Assembly (NCBI GenBank): GCA_047971315.1
Contig: JBKDZP010000008.1
Location: forward strand, 62,001 to 126,000
Source: JBKDZP01 sp047971315
Lineage (GTDB): Bacteria; Bacillota_I; Bacilli_A; RF39; UBA660
DNA length: 64,000 bases
Direction: 5' to 3'
The translations under genes were made by a program, and so were the position numbers. Position 1 is the first letter of the stretch. The number at the start of each line of letters is the position of its first letter. Below, in pieces: positions 33,777 to 42,543 of the stretch. The notes below the pieces were generated by a model. It worked only from the letters and a program-made list of their open reading frames with translations. It did not search any database and was not told the DNA's origin.

Positions 33777-36317
33777 TTATCCTACTAAAGTAAATGTATA
33801 TCCACTAAGTATTTCATTATTATCTGCTATTTTATTTACTGATAATAACAATTCTTTCATACTTTTTAATTCACTTATACTTGATTGATAATCAATTGTA
33901 GTTATTTCTTCTGTTATAACTGTTCCACCATCAACTGGAACAAATTCTGTACTAGTACCATCTGAATTAGTAATACTTCCATTGTTACTAGAATTTGTAT
34001 AGTCATATATTTTTTCTGGAGTTTCAGTTATTATAGTTTGACCATTTGATTCTTCTATAAACTCAGTTTTAGACTGTGCATTTTTAGCAGCTTCCGCTGC
34101 TGCAGCTTCCGCTTCTTTTCTAGATTGTTCTTCAAATTCTTTTTGTAGTTGTTCTGCTGTTTTATTTACTACGTTATTATTTGCATCTGTTACTACAGTT
34201 TTTGAATCTTCAGTAACTTTTACTGCAGCTTCCAATTCAGCTTGAGCTGTTGGACTACTTGAATCAATATTATATTTATCTAATTGTTCTTGTGAAATAA
34301 TTACTGTTTCACCTGCATTGTTTGTAGCAGTAACACTACTTGCATCTGAACTAGATTTATATTTTGAAGAAATTTTACTTTCTTTAATATTTTGTAAATA
34401 AGTTTGTGGATTTTCAATTTCTAAATAATTAGTAATTTCTATTTTTTCACTAACTTGTTCAATTACATTTTCAATAGAAAGAATTGCATCAAATTCCATA
34501 TTAGCTGCTTTAACATTTGCATCTGTTTTCTTTTCATTAATATAACTATTAATAGCTGTTACAAATACTGATTCAAAACTACTAGCATCAACATTTGAAT
34601 TTTTACTTGCTTCTAAAATAGCTTCTGCTTTTTCTTCACTAATATTAAATGTATTCATTATGTTTTCTACTGTTAATTCACCTTCAACACATGAAATTAT
34701 ATTAGTGTTTAATCTAGCTTGAATAGCTTCTGAAAAGTTAGTATTTATTCCATAAGCATTTGTTATTTCTTGAAATGCTTTAATTTGAAATATTAATGTT
34801 TCTAAAGCTTCATTTGTGTAGATTGTATCACTCATTAATTTTTCATCAATAAATAATGAATATTCTTTTGCAATTTCTTTTCTTTCTTTTGAAGTTTCAA
34901 CAGTATTAAATTTAGCAATTAAATCTGAACTACTATTTAATAAATTAATATCATTTGTTTCGGAATATAATTTTGAATAATCAATTTGTTGACCTTCTTT
35001 TGCTGAAATAGTTTGGAAAAATAGTAATTCATTAACTCTAAAATAAATACCATTAGTCCCAAATATATCAGTTGGTTTAATACTACCTTCTTGCATAAAC
35101 ATTGCATATTCTTCATCACTAAATTGTCTAGCATTAGCAAAGAATTTATAAAGTGTTAATTTATAAGCCATTTCATCTTTAGAATCTTCTGTAATTTCAA
35201 TTCCTTTTGACATCAAATAATTAATCATTTCAATTGATTGGCTAGTTAAAGAATCAAATACAAGTTGTTGTGATGTTAATTCTTCATTTTCTAAATTATC
35301 TTGTTCAACTAATTGTTGATTTGCTAACTTAGCTTGTATAATTTCATCTGCTTTTTCATCTGCTGATTGAGCTAATACTTGCATTTCTTGATTATTTTTT
35401 TCATTAATAGATGATGCACAAGCACACATTGTAAGTGCTGTTGAAACTAAAAGAAGTGTACAAGTTCCTTGAATATATTTTTTCTTGTTAGCTCCATTTA
35501 TATCTCTAACAATTCCATTTAATCCAGTTACATCCTTAGGATCTGCATCTTTAATTAATACTAATTTTGAAGATAATTTTGTTTGTTTTTCAACAAGTTT
35601 TTGTATTTTTTTGTTTTTTTGTTGTTCTTTTTTTTCATTTATTAATTCTTTAAATGAATTTGAAGTTTCAATTATTTTGTTTTGTACTTGTTTTTGGCAA
35701 ACAATGAATTTATCTTTTTTTATTGATGCTGAAATTCTACCTTCTATGTACATATCAGCAATATTAACTTTTATTTTATTTAGATTACTTTTAATTTTAT
35801 CTCCAAGTATTACCATTTGTTCTTTTGTATTTTTCTTATTTAATTTTGCTTCTTCATCTAATTCAACATCATTTACTGCCAAATTATATTCTCTTATAAC
35901 ATCTCTAATTTCACCAAAGAAAGACTTTTTGTTATTATTTAAGTTTTCATTTTCAATTTTTTCTTCTTCAATTAAATTTGATTTTGAATTATAAATTAAA
36001 TCACTTAACTCTTTAATGTCTTCATTATTAAAAATGTTTTTTGAATTATTTTTTTCAGCAAAAGTTGTAGCCTTTTTTAACTCTTCATTAAATGTAACAT
36101 TTTCAACTATTTCATCATATTTTTTTAGTAAATCACTAAGTAATGTATCTGAAATTTTATAACCCATTACTTGAATATCTAAATATTCAATCATTTTTGA
36201 ATAATAGCTTTCTTCTAAGTCTGTTAAAGTTGTAGTTTCATTAACTTTATCAAATAAATTATTAAATAATTCAATAATTTGACCATCTATTCTTTTTTGT
36301 TTATCTGTATTTATCAT
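33777..36317 (-). CDS. Large coiled-coil protein with internal membrane segment, unknown function
   Basis: The 846-residue product has a soluble, Lys/Glu-rich helical N-terminal part (1-280; long coiled-coil segments such as KEQQKNKKIQKLVEKQTKLSSKL), a hydrophobic stretch at about 283-302 (LLLVSTALTMCACASS), which also resembles a lipoprotein-type cysteine box placed internally, and a C-terminal part of 540 residues. The latter contains helical repeats, an Ala/Glu-rich coiled coil (EFEEQSRKEAEAAAAEAAKN) and a Ser/Thr-rich end. It is probably a membrane-spanning structural protein with its C-terminal half outside. I do not recognise the family. The envelope protein gene at 36353 is directly upstream (35 nt) and probably co-transcribed. 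Confidence 0.7.
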   Translation of the reverse strand: MINTDKQKRIDGQIIELFNNLFDKVNETTTLTDLEESYYSKMIEYLDIQVMGYKISDTLLSDLLKKYDEIVENVTFNEELKKATTFAEKNNSKNIFNNEDIKELSDLIYNSKSNLIEEEKIENENLNNNKKSFFGEIRDVIREYNLAVNDVELDEEAKLNKKNTKEQMVILGDKIKSNLNKIKVNIADMYIEGRISASIKKDKFIVCQKQVQNKIIETSNSFKELINEKKEQQKNKKIQKLVEKQTKLSSKLVLIKDADPKDVTGLNGIVRDINGANKKKYIQGTCTLLLVSTALTMCACASSINEKNNQEMQVLAQSADEKADEIIQAKLANQQLVEQDNLENEELTSQQLVFDSLTSQSIEMINYLMSKGIEITEDSKDEMAYKLTLYKFFANARQFSDEEYAMFMQEGSIKPTDIFGTNGIYFRVNELLFFQTISAKEGQQIDYSKLYSETNDINLLNSSSDLIAKFNTVETSKERKEIAKEYSLFIDEKLMSDTIYTNEALETLIFQIKAFQEITNAYGINTNFSEAIQARLNTNIISCVEGELTVENIMNTFNISEEKAEAILEASKNSNVDASSFESVFVTAINSYINEKKTDANVKAANMEFDAILSIENVIEQVSEKIEITNYLEIENPQTYLQNIKESKISSKYKSSSDASSVTATNNAGETVIISQEQLDKYNIDSSSPTAQAELEAAVKVTEDSKTVVTDANNNVVNKTAEQLQKEFEEQSRKEAEAAAAEAAKNAQSKTEFIEESNGQTIITETPEKIYDYTNSSNNGSITNSDGTSTEFVPVDGGTVITEEITTIDYQSSISELKSMKELLLSVNKIADNNEILSGYTFTLVG

Positions 36318-36352
36318 TTAAACCACCCTTTCATTCAAACATAAATTTATGC

Positions 36353-37702
36353 TTAATTAACTTCTTTTCTATTTCCAGTATATTGATATCCTTGTTTTAA
36401 TAAGTCTTGATCACTATATTTACTCCATACATATTTTGAAGTACCTGTATAAGTTCTAGTTTTATAACTATATAATGTAGTTGTAGTTGTTTTATAAACT
36501 GGTGTTCTACTAATTTCAATAGTAGGATATCCAGCAAATACTGTTTTAGTTCCAAATATTGGAGTTTTTTCAGTTCCATATTCAGTACATTTATATTCTG
36601 TTACTGGAGTAGAAGTTCTTGTATATACTTTATAATATCCTGCAGTTGATGCTGTACAATTGCTTCCACAAACAGTAGTATCCAAACTATCAATTACATA
36701 ATATGTAGTTGATGTGTCTTTTGGTGTTGATGAATAATATTTTATAGTTGAATATGTCCAACTTCCATAAGTATATTCACCAGTTGCTACATAGTCATAT
36801 TTAGTACAAACTGTTTTGTTTTCATATCCAATAATTACTTGTTCAGTTTTATAAATTGGATTTGCTGTATCTTCTGCTGTTTTTACATTGTAACCAATTA
36901 ATGTAGTTGCAGTTTGAATTTTTGTTCTTACACTAACAGTATCAGATGCTGTTACAGCTGTTGATGACCAAGCAGACCAATCTGTTTCAGTATAACTTCC
37001 AGTATTTAAAACATATTCATATATATATTCTTTTTCTACCTCAGTTGGATCTTCAGGATCTGGTGTTTCTGTATCTCCACCATTATTTATTATAATTGTA
37101 TCATTGTCATTATTTATTATAGTTGTATTGTTATTATTATTATTAATAATAGTTGTATTGTTATTATTTACTACTTCATTTGTTTTTGAATCATATATTA
37201 TAGGACTTTTAACATCACTCGTATTAGATTCACAAATGGCAGTTTGACAATAATCATAACATCCCATATAAACCAATAAATAGTTTTCTTGTTCTCCACA
37301 TTTTAAATTTACTTTCATTATAAATTCATCATCATTTTTTGAAATTTCTACATATGAAGAATCTAGATCACATGCATCACCACTACTATCTACAAATGGT
37401 AAAATAATCTTAGCATCTAGCATTTCTCTTAAAGTCATTTTAACTTTGTCACCTACTTTTTGAGGTAACCTAGGTGTTGTATAATAACTTTTAGCTGCAT
37501 CTTTCATTGCTAAAACATTATTATTAAAAATTTGATCATAGAACATTGATAAATCTGTTTCACTATTCCCAACATTTTTAAGAGCATTATTTAAATCACT
37601 TTTCATTGGAAATATCCAGATTAAAACAAATATAAATAACACTATAAATAGAAATTGTAATATTAAATTTCTAATTGAAAAATTTGAATTTTCATTATAC
37701 AT
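36353..37702 (-). CDS. Envelope protein with Asn-repeat linker, unknown function
   Basis: The 449-residue protein has an N-terminal membrane anchor (FLFIVLFIFVLIWIFPM, about 15-31), an extracytoplasmic domain of about 130 residues with paired cysteines (GDACDL, LKCGEQ, GCYDYCQTAIC), a low-complexity Asn/Thr/Ile linker (about 180-210, three copies of NNTTIINN), a Pro/Glu spacer, and a C-terminal beta-rich half with Tyr/Thr-rich stretches and several pairs of cysteines. The segments WSAWSSTAV and YGSWTY recur in wall proteins of gut Bacillota. It probably works with the 846-residue protein encoded 35 nt downstream. Function unknown. Confidence 0.7.
   Translation of the reverse strand: MYNENSNFSIRNLILQFLFIVLFIFVLIWIFPMKSDLNNALKNVGNSETDLSMFYDQIFNNNVLAMKDAAKSYYTTPRLPQKVGDKVKMTLREMLDAKIILPFVDSSGDACDLDSSYVEISKNDDEFIMKVNLKCGEQENYLLVYMGCYDYCQTAICESNTSDVKSPIIYDSKTNEVVNNNNTTIINNNNNNTTIINNDNDTIIINNGGDTETPDPEDPTEVEKEYIYEYVLNTGSYTETDWSAWSSTAVTASDTVSVRTKIQTATTLIGYNVKTAEDTANPIYKTEQVIIGYENKTVCTKYDYVATGEYTYGSWTYSTIKYYSSTPKDTSTTYYVIDSLDTTVCGSNCTASTAGYYKVYTRTSTPVTEYKCTEYGTEKTPIFGTKTVFAGYPTIEISRTPVYKTTTTTLYSYKTRTYTGTSKYVWSKYSDQDLLKQGYQYTGNRKEVN
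37080..37165 (-). repeat. Low-complexity AAT/AAC triplet repeat inside the envelope protein gene
   Basis: Triplet-rich DNA coding for Asn runs and three repeats of NNTTIINN. Such tracts can change in whole codons by slippage without shifting frame. Confidence 0.7.
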
Positions 37703-37731
37703 ATAAACTCCCCCTTCGATTTATGTCGAGT

Positions 37732-37760
37732 ATAATAACACAATATAATTAGTTTGTCAA
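37732..37760 (-). promoter_or_regulatory. Sigma-A promoter of the envelope protein gene pair
   Basis: Minus strand TTGACA (37755-37760), 17 bp, TATTAT (37732-37737) with TGT in front. Confidence 0.8.
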
Positions 37761-37898
37761 ATTATAAATTATTTTATTTTATTTTGTTGGTTTTAAATAG
37801 TTAATTCTTAATTATTTATATTTTAAATAGTTCTTTCTTATTCGTTTTTGATATAATAAAAATTAATTAAATAACCAAATATGAAATTTAAGTATTAA

Positions 37899-37926
37899 AA
37901 AAAGCGTAAATTTATCTATCGCTTTA
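37899..37926 (-). terminator. Terminator downstream of the Smr gene
   Basis: Minus strand AAAGCG-13 nt-CGCTTT followed by TTTT, about 100 nt past the Smr stop. The rest of the 319-nt gap between Smr and the envelope protein gene holds only the promoter listed above. Confidence 0.6.
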
Positions 37927-38021
37927 ATTTAATGTTTAATTAGAAATACTCTTTCAAATAATATAATCAATTTATTTATGAAAAACTATCTATAAAAATA
38001 AATTATTTAATTTTTAAATAA

Positions 38022-38288
38022 TTATAATTTAATTTTAACTATTGTACAACCTGGATTAAAAAAACTCGTTTGAAACTCAATTACTAATTTATTTTTTTTT
38101 AGTGTATCTAAAGTTGTACTTCTTAAAATTCCACTTCCAATTCCATGAACTATTATAAAAACATTATTTTTTAATTTCTTTTGTTCATTAATAAAATCTG
38201 TAACAAAAACTCTAGCAGTTTCTCTATCAAGTCCATGAAGATCAATTTTAGGTAAATTGTCAGCGAATAATATATTACTTAAGCTCAT
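38022..38288 (-). CDS. Stand-alone Smr (small MutS-related) domain protein
   Basis: At 88 residues this is a bare Smr domain: KIDLHGLDRETA near residue 15 (the DLHG motif) and IIVHGIGSGILRSTT near 46 (the H-G-x-G-x-G-x-L-R loop), then the final beta strand. Smr domains are endonucleases or nucleic-acid binders, best known at the end of MutS2 and in stand-alone SmrA/B proteins that cleave mRNA at collided ribosomes. There is no MutS2 body here. It overlaps the end of the PfkB kinase gene by 14 bp, so its translation is coupled to it. Confidence 0.85.
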   Translation of the reverse strand: MSLSNILFADNLPKIDLHGLDRETARVFVTDFINEQKKLKNNVFIIVHGIGSGILRSTTLDTLKKNKLVIEFQTSFFNPGCTIVKIKL

Positions 38289-39171
38289 GATAATACTCTC
38301 TTATTTCTTCTAGACTAAATATTGAATGACGACTACCAATTCTACTTACTGATAATCCTGCAGTAATATTTGATAATTTAAGAATTTGTTCAAAATCCAT
38401 TTGTTTTGATATACCATAAGTAAAAGCACCACAAAAAATATCACATGCATATGTTGAATCAACTACATCTACTTTAATCGAAGCCATTTGTTTTATATTA
38501 TTATCTATTTCATATAAACAGCCTTTTTCTTCTAATGTAACAATAATCATTCCGTGAAAAATATTTTTTATAGTTTTATACAATTTTTCTAAAGTTACAT
38601 TATTATTGTAATCAATTTTAATATTACTAAGTTCTTCAGCAACCTTTTTTGAACAAACTATATAATCAACCTTTTTTGCTAAAGAAATTGTATTTTCAGA
38701 ATATGTTTCAGCAGAAATTATTGAAATTGCACTTGGATATTTTTCAATTAAATTTTTAGAAAAATCATACTCCCCACCATCAAATAATAATATATCTGGT
38801 TCAAATTCTAATTCAAAATCATCTAATTTATTATTTTGAGGATTAAATGTCAAAATAGTTATTTTTTTATTTTCTTGATTTCCTATTTTAAAATTAGTAT
38901 TTGATTTTTCATTTGATATTTTTAAATAATCGGTATTAACGTTAACCATTTCAAAATCATCCTTAATTTTTTTACCAAATTCATCATTACCAACAACACC
39001 AGCAAAATATACATCACTATCCCATTTGCCTAATAAATATGCAGCATTACTTGCAGCACCACCGATACATTCTATTTTATTATTTATTTTAGTTTCGATA
39101 TTTTCAATTGGAAAAGATGAAACTTGCATAATAAAATCATTATATACATTACCCACACATAATATTTTCAT
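38275..39171 (-). CDS. PfkB-family carbohydrate kinase with atypical catalytic motif
   Basis: The 298-residue protein begins MKILCVGNVYNDFIMQV and has the first PfkB signature region (GGAASNAAYLLGKW, near residue 37) and the small-domain GVVGNDEFGKKI. The second signature, normally D-T-x-G-A-G-D, is DSTYACDIFCGAFTYG here: the catalytic Asp is kept, but two of the glycines that make the anion hole are Tyr and Cys. It may phosphorylate a sugar or nucleoside poorly or have changed function. It heads a two-gene unit with the Smr protein, and lies downstream of the CpsB gene behind a terminator. Substrate unknown. Confidence 0.8.
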   Translation of the reverse strand: MKILCVGNVYNDFIMQVSSFPIENIETKINNKIECIGGAASNAAYLLGKWDSDVYFAGVVGNDEFGKKIKDDFEMVNVNTDYLKISNEKSNTNFKIGNQENKKITILTFNPQNNKLDDFELEFEPDILLFDGGEYDFSKNLIEKYPSAISIISAETYSENTISLAKKVDYIVCSKKVAEELSNIKIDYNNNVTLEKLYKTIKNIFHGMIIVTLEEKGCLYEIDNNIKQMASIKVDVVDSTYACDIFCGAFTYGISKQMDFEQILKLSNITAGLSVSRIGSRHSIFSLEEIREYYHELK

Positions 39172-39198
39172 TTACATCACCTAGTATAATTATAAAAG

Positions 39199-39224
39199 AA
39201 AAAGACTGTTTTATCAATCTTTTT
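39199..39224 (-). terminator. Terminator overlapping the cpsB stop
   Basis: Minus strand AAAGATTG-ATAAAA-CAGTCTTT then TTCTTTT; the left arm contains the TGA (39214-39216). Confidence 0.75.
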
Positions 39225-39939
39225 TATTAAATGCATTAGTTAATATGTAAAGTGGATAATTATAGAATAAATTCTTCACCTTTTCTTCGCCATATCTTTT
39301 TGAAATAAAATTATAAGATTCAAAATACGATTGATAGTTTCTTTTTTCATTATCATGATAATCACTAGCAACAATATCTACCAAATTTTCATCCAACATT
39401 TTTTTTGCAAATTTATATATTTTTGAATTACCTTTATTTTTAATTACACTTGTAGCATCTAATTGTAAAATTATAGATTCATTTTTAAGCTTTTTAAGTA
39501 ATTTAATATCTTGATAATTTGCATACAATTCTGGATGAGCTAAAATTATCCTATACCCTAAATCCATAATATTTTCTATTTGTTCTAATAATTCATTAAA
39601 ACTTCTATTTTCATTTCTTTTAAATTCTACTAATACATAATTACTACCATTTAATGTTCTAATTTTTTTATTACTAAGTAAATAACTTGTTTCAGAAGTT
39701 AGCATTATTTCATTTCCAAGTAAAAGTTTAATTCCATATTTTTTAGCAATTTCTCTTAAAATTTCAAAATTTTTATTTACTTTTAATCTTCTTTGTACAT
39801 CACCATATTTTGTATGTGGTGTACAAACTATAACTTTAACTCCAATTTTTTGTGCTTGCACTAAAGTATTTATACTTTGTTCTAATGTTTTAGAACCATC
39901 ATCAACATCAAATAAAATATGACTGTGAATATCAATCAT
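39214..39939 (-). CDS. cpsB: CpsB/CapC-type protein tyrosine phosphatase (PHP domain)
   Basis: This metal-dependent phosphatase of the PHP superfamily dephosphorylates the tyrosine tail of the matching kinase and so controls capsule chain length. The protein (241 residues) starts with IDIHSHILFDVDDGSK, has TPHTKYGDV, the metal ligands in GNEI, AHPELY and ASDYHDN, all in expected order. Two upstream in-frame ATGs lie inside the kinase gene; the ATG at 39937-39939, one base after the kinase stop, gives the normal family N-terminus and is chosen. It forms one operon with the Wzz/kinase gene. Confidence 0.93.
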   Translation of the reverse strand: MIDIHSHILFDVDDGSKTLEQSINTLVQAQKIGVKVIVCTPHTKYGDVQRRLKVNKNFEILREIAKKYGIKLLLGNEIMLTSETSYLLSNKKIRTLNGSNYVLVEFKRNENRSFNELLEQIENIMDLGYRIILAHPELYANYQDIKLLKKLKNESIILQLDATSVIKNKGNSKIYKFAKKMLDENLVDIVASDYHDNEKRNYQSYFESYNFISKRYGEEKVKNLFYNYPLYILTNAFNKKD

Positions 39940-39940
39940 T

Positions 39941-41356
39941 TTATTTTCTGTGATCTGAGTAATAGTAATCATATTTATATCCATATAATTTTTTTTCTCT
40001 TTTAATATTTACTTTAGTTAATACAGCACCTAGCACAAAAGCTTTATTATTTTGCAAATCTTCAATACAATTACCAATAACCTGATAATCTGTACGATCT
40101 GATTCAATTATATAAATAGTCCCATCTGCTAACTTAGATACTAATACTCCATCAGTTATCATAGAAATAGGTGGACAGTCAAGTAATACTAAATCATAGT
40201 CAATACTAACTTCTTTTATTAATTTAGCAAAAAATGTACTATTAATTAATTCAGAGGAATTTGATATTTTACTACCAGCCGGTAATATATCAATTGAAAC
40301 ATCATTCACTCCAGTTTTATATGTTTGTATCACTTCTTTATAATTATTAACACCATGTGATAAAACAATGTCTGAAACACCATATTGTCTTGAAATTCCA
40401 AATTTTTTATGAATTTTTGGTCTTCTTAAATCACAATCAACTATTAATACTTTCTTACCTAACATCGCAAATGCAACTGCTGTATTACTAATTACTTCAG
40501 TTTTCCCTTCAGATGCTACTGTTGATGTAACATTAAGTACTTTTAAATCTAAAAAATTTAAATTAGTACGTAACATACGTATTGATTCAGAAATAATACT
40601 TGTTGGCTCTTTTACTATTTGTAAATCAACAACGTTTGAATTTACTATATTTTTTTTCTTTTTCTTATCTACATTTTCATATTCAATTGAATCATGAGGA
40701 ATTACTCCTAATGTTTTAATTTTTAAATATCTTTTAATATCTTCATGATTTTTAATTTTATTATCCATTGATTCTAATAAAAATGCTAAAACAAGTCCTA
40801 AGATTAATCCAGCAGCCAGCCCCATAACACTATTTTTTAATATATTAGGTTCAACTGGATTTCTATCAGTTATGGCTTCATCTATTATTCTTATATTACT
40901 TATTTCCATTGTTGATTTAATTTCATTTATAAATACTTCAGCTATTGTATTTGCAATTTCACTTGCTAATTTTGGATCATCTGTTTTAACTGTTATAGAG
41001 ATTATTTCTGTATCACTTAATGAAGAAACAGTTAAACTATTAATTATTTCACTATATGATAAATCTAGTACTAATATTTCTTTTACTTGATTTATTATTG
41101 ATCTACTTTTAATTATTTGAGTATACGTTTTAACTAATCTTTGACTTGATAATAATGTTTCATAGTCAACATCTCCTGATGAAGATACTTTTGGTTGAAC
41201 ATATAGTGTTGTTCTACTTTCATATTTTAGTGGAGCTGTATAATTATAAAATACTGCTGCTCCTAGACCAATTAATGAAAAAAATAATATTAAAATAATT
41301 CTTTTTCCAATTGCTTTAAAAATATCAGACAAATCTAAATCTTTTTCATCTGTCAT
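39941..41356 (-). CDS. Fused Wzz-type chain-length regulator and tyrosine kinase (CpsC-CpsD)
   Basis: The 471-residue protein joins the two parts that are separate CpsC/CpsD genes in many Bacillota. It has a membrane helix near residue 17-36, an extracytoplasmic Wzz domain with ESRTTLYVQP (near 52) and a second helix (about 180-200, GLAAGLILGLVLAFLL), then a BY-kinase with Walker A (VASEGKTEVISN, near 285), A' motif VLIVDCDLRRPKIHK and Walker B LVLLDCPP. The tail, LYGYKYDYYYSDHRK, carries five or more tyrosines, the autophosphorylation cluster. It drives capsule or exopolysaccharide polymerisation together with the phosphatase encoded one base downstream. Confidence 0.93.
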   Translation of the reverse strand: MTDEKDLDLSDIFKAIGKRIILILFFSLIGLGAAVFYNYTAPLKYESRTTLYVQPKVSSSGDVDYETLLSSQRLVKTYTQIIKSRSIINQVKEILVLDLSYSEIINSLTVSSLSDTEIISITVKTDDPKLASEIANTIAEVFINEIKSTMEISNIRIIDEAITDRNPVEPNILKNSVMGLAAGLILGLVLAFLLESMDNKIKNHEDIKRYLKIKTLGVIPHDSIEYENVDKKKKKNIVNSNVVDLQIVKEPTSIISESIRMLRTNLNFLDLKVLNVTSTVASEGKTEVISNTAVAFAMLGKKVLIVDCDLRRPKIHKKFGISRQYGVSDIVLSHGVNNYKEVIQTYKTGVNDVSIDILPAGSKISNSSELINSTFFAKLIKEVSIDYDLVLLDCPPISMITDGVLVSKLADGTIYIIESDRTDYQVIGNCIEDLQNNKAFVLGAVLTKVNIKREKKLYGYKYDYYYSDHRK

Positions 41357-41381
41357 ATTTGTCCCCCCTTTTTTATTGCAT

Positions 41382-41409
41382 ATTATATATTAAATTTATA
41401 TTTTGTCAA
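41382..41409 (-). promoter_or_regulatory. Sigma-A promoter of the Wzz/kinase-phosphatase operon
   Basis: Minus strand TTGACA (41404-41409), 16 bp, TATAAT (41382-41387), both perfect. The -35 overlaps the last codon of the upstream glycosyltransferase gene (stop at 41406). Confidence 0.85.
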
Positions 41410-42467
41410 ATTATTGTATCGTTTATTTTTATTTTTTTAAAAAAACAAAATAAGTAAAAATAATACAATGTTTTTACTTTTTCATTTAAAAATAATTGAA
41501 CAAAGAAGTAAGTCATCTTATCATTTCTTTTTAAATAGTCAGCAATTTCTTTATTGCTATTTAAATATTTAAATATTTTTTTTATTTTATCATTTTCTAT
41601 TATTTTATTAATCTCAACTAAAAATTGCTTTTTATTCATATTTTTACTTTTTTTAAGTTCGTATATTAATGAATTAAGTATCATTAGTATTCTAATTACC
41701 AAACTCATTTTATAATGCTTTCTATCTTTTATTTTAAATTCATCAATTGATTTATATAAAAGATAATAAATATTCAACATATCTTCAATTTGTTTTATTG
41801 ATTCTTCTATTTCTAATCTAATTTTATTTGATGAATTTTCATAAACATATAATTCATCAGGTATAAATAATATAGAATTCATTTTTTTATATATTTCAAT
41901 ATTAATTACTAAATCACTAAAATATATTAAATCATTAGATACATTCGTAACATTATCCATTATCTTTTTTTTAATTAATTGCTTAGTTACACCATCGCAA
42001 TTTCCAGTTTTATAAAGTAAATCAAAAAATTTAGGTTCTAATTCTGCTAGATTCATTTTAACATTTCTATTTAAAATATTTTTTGGTATTTCGTAGCTTC
42101 CATTATGAAATATTTTATGTTGAGAATGTACTATATCAACATCATATTGCAATAAATTATTATACATTATTTCAATCATATTTTTTTCTATAAAATCACC
42201 TGTTTCAACATATAACAAGTATTTTCCTTTGGCTTTTTTATAACCAAATACTTTGTTATTGTATTCACCTTTTTTGCATATTACTTTTATTCTTTTATCT
42301 TTGTTCACAAATTTTATTATATTCTTGTCCAATTTATAATTTTTTTCTATTATAATCAATATTTCTAAATTACTATATGTTTGTTTCAAGATAGATGACA
42401 AAGTTTTTTTTAAATCAGTATCACTATTTTTTAAAATAACTACAATACTAATTAATTCAGTTTTCAT
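41406..42467 (-). CDS. Family 2 glycosyltransferase
   Basis: The protein (353 residues) begins MKTELISIVVILKNSDTDLKKTLSSILKQTYSNLEILII, the standard GT2 fold start, followed by KAKGKYLLYVETGDFIEKNMI, which holds the metal/donor-site region (ETGD in place of the common DxD), then a helical C-terminal half of about 200 residues. There is no membrane helix. It most likely adds a sugar in the surface polysaccharide controlled by the neighbouring kinase and phosphatase. GGAGG 5 nt before the ATG at 42465-42467 decides the start over an ATG 42 bases upstream. No other glycan genes adjoin it. Confidence 0.85.
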   Translation of the reverse strand: MKTELISIVVILKNSDTDLKKTLSSILKQTYSNLEILIIIEKNYKLDKNIIKFVNKDKRIKVICKKGEYNNKVFGYKKAKGKYLLYVETGDFIEKNMIEIMYNNLLQYDVDIVHSQHKIFHNGSYEIPKNILNRNVKMNLAELEPKFFDLLYKTGNCDGVTKQLIKKKIMDNVTNVSNDLIYFSDLVINIEIYKKMNSILFIPDELYVYENSSNKIRLEIEESIKQIEDMLNIYYLLYKSIDEFKIKDRKHYKMSLVIRILMILNSLIYELKKSKNMNKKQFLVEINKIIENDKIKKIFKYLNSNKEIADYLKRNDKMTYFFVQLFLNEKVKTLYYFYLFCFFKKIKINDTII

Positions 42468-42515
42468 GTATACCTCCTTAAAGGTTTTTTTATCACTCAA
42501 AATAGACACTTATTA

Positions 42516-42543
42516 ATTATACATTCTTTTATTTTTTTGTCAA
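42516..42543 (-). promoter_or_regulatory. Sigma-A promoter of the glycosyltransferase gene
   Basis: Minus strand TTGACA (42538-42543), 16 bp, TATAAT (42516-42521), with a leader of about 40 nt. Confidence 0.8.
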
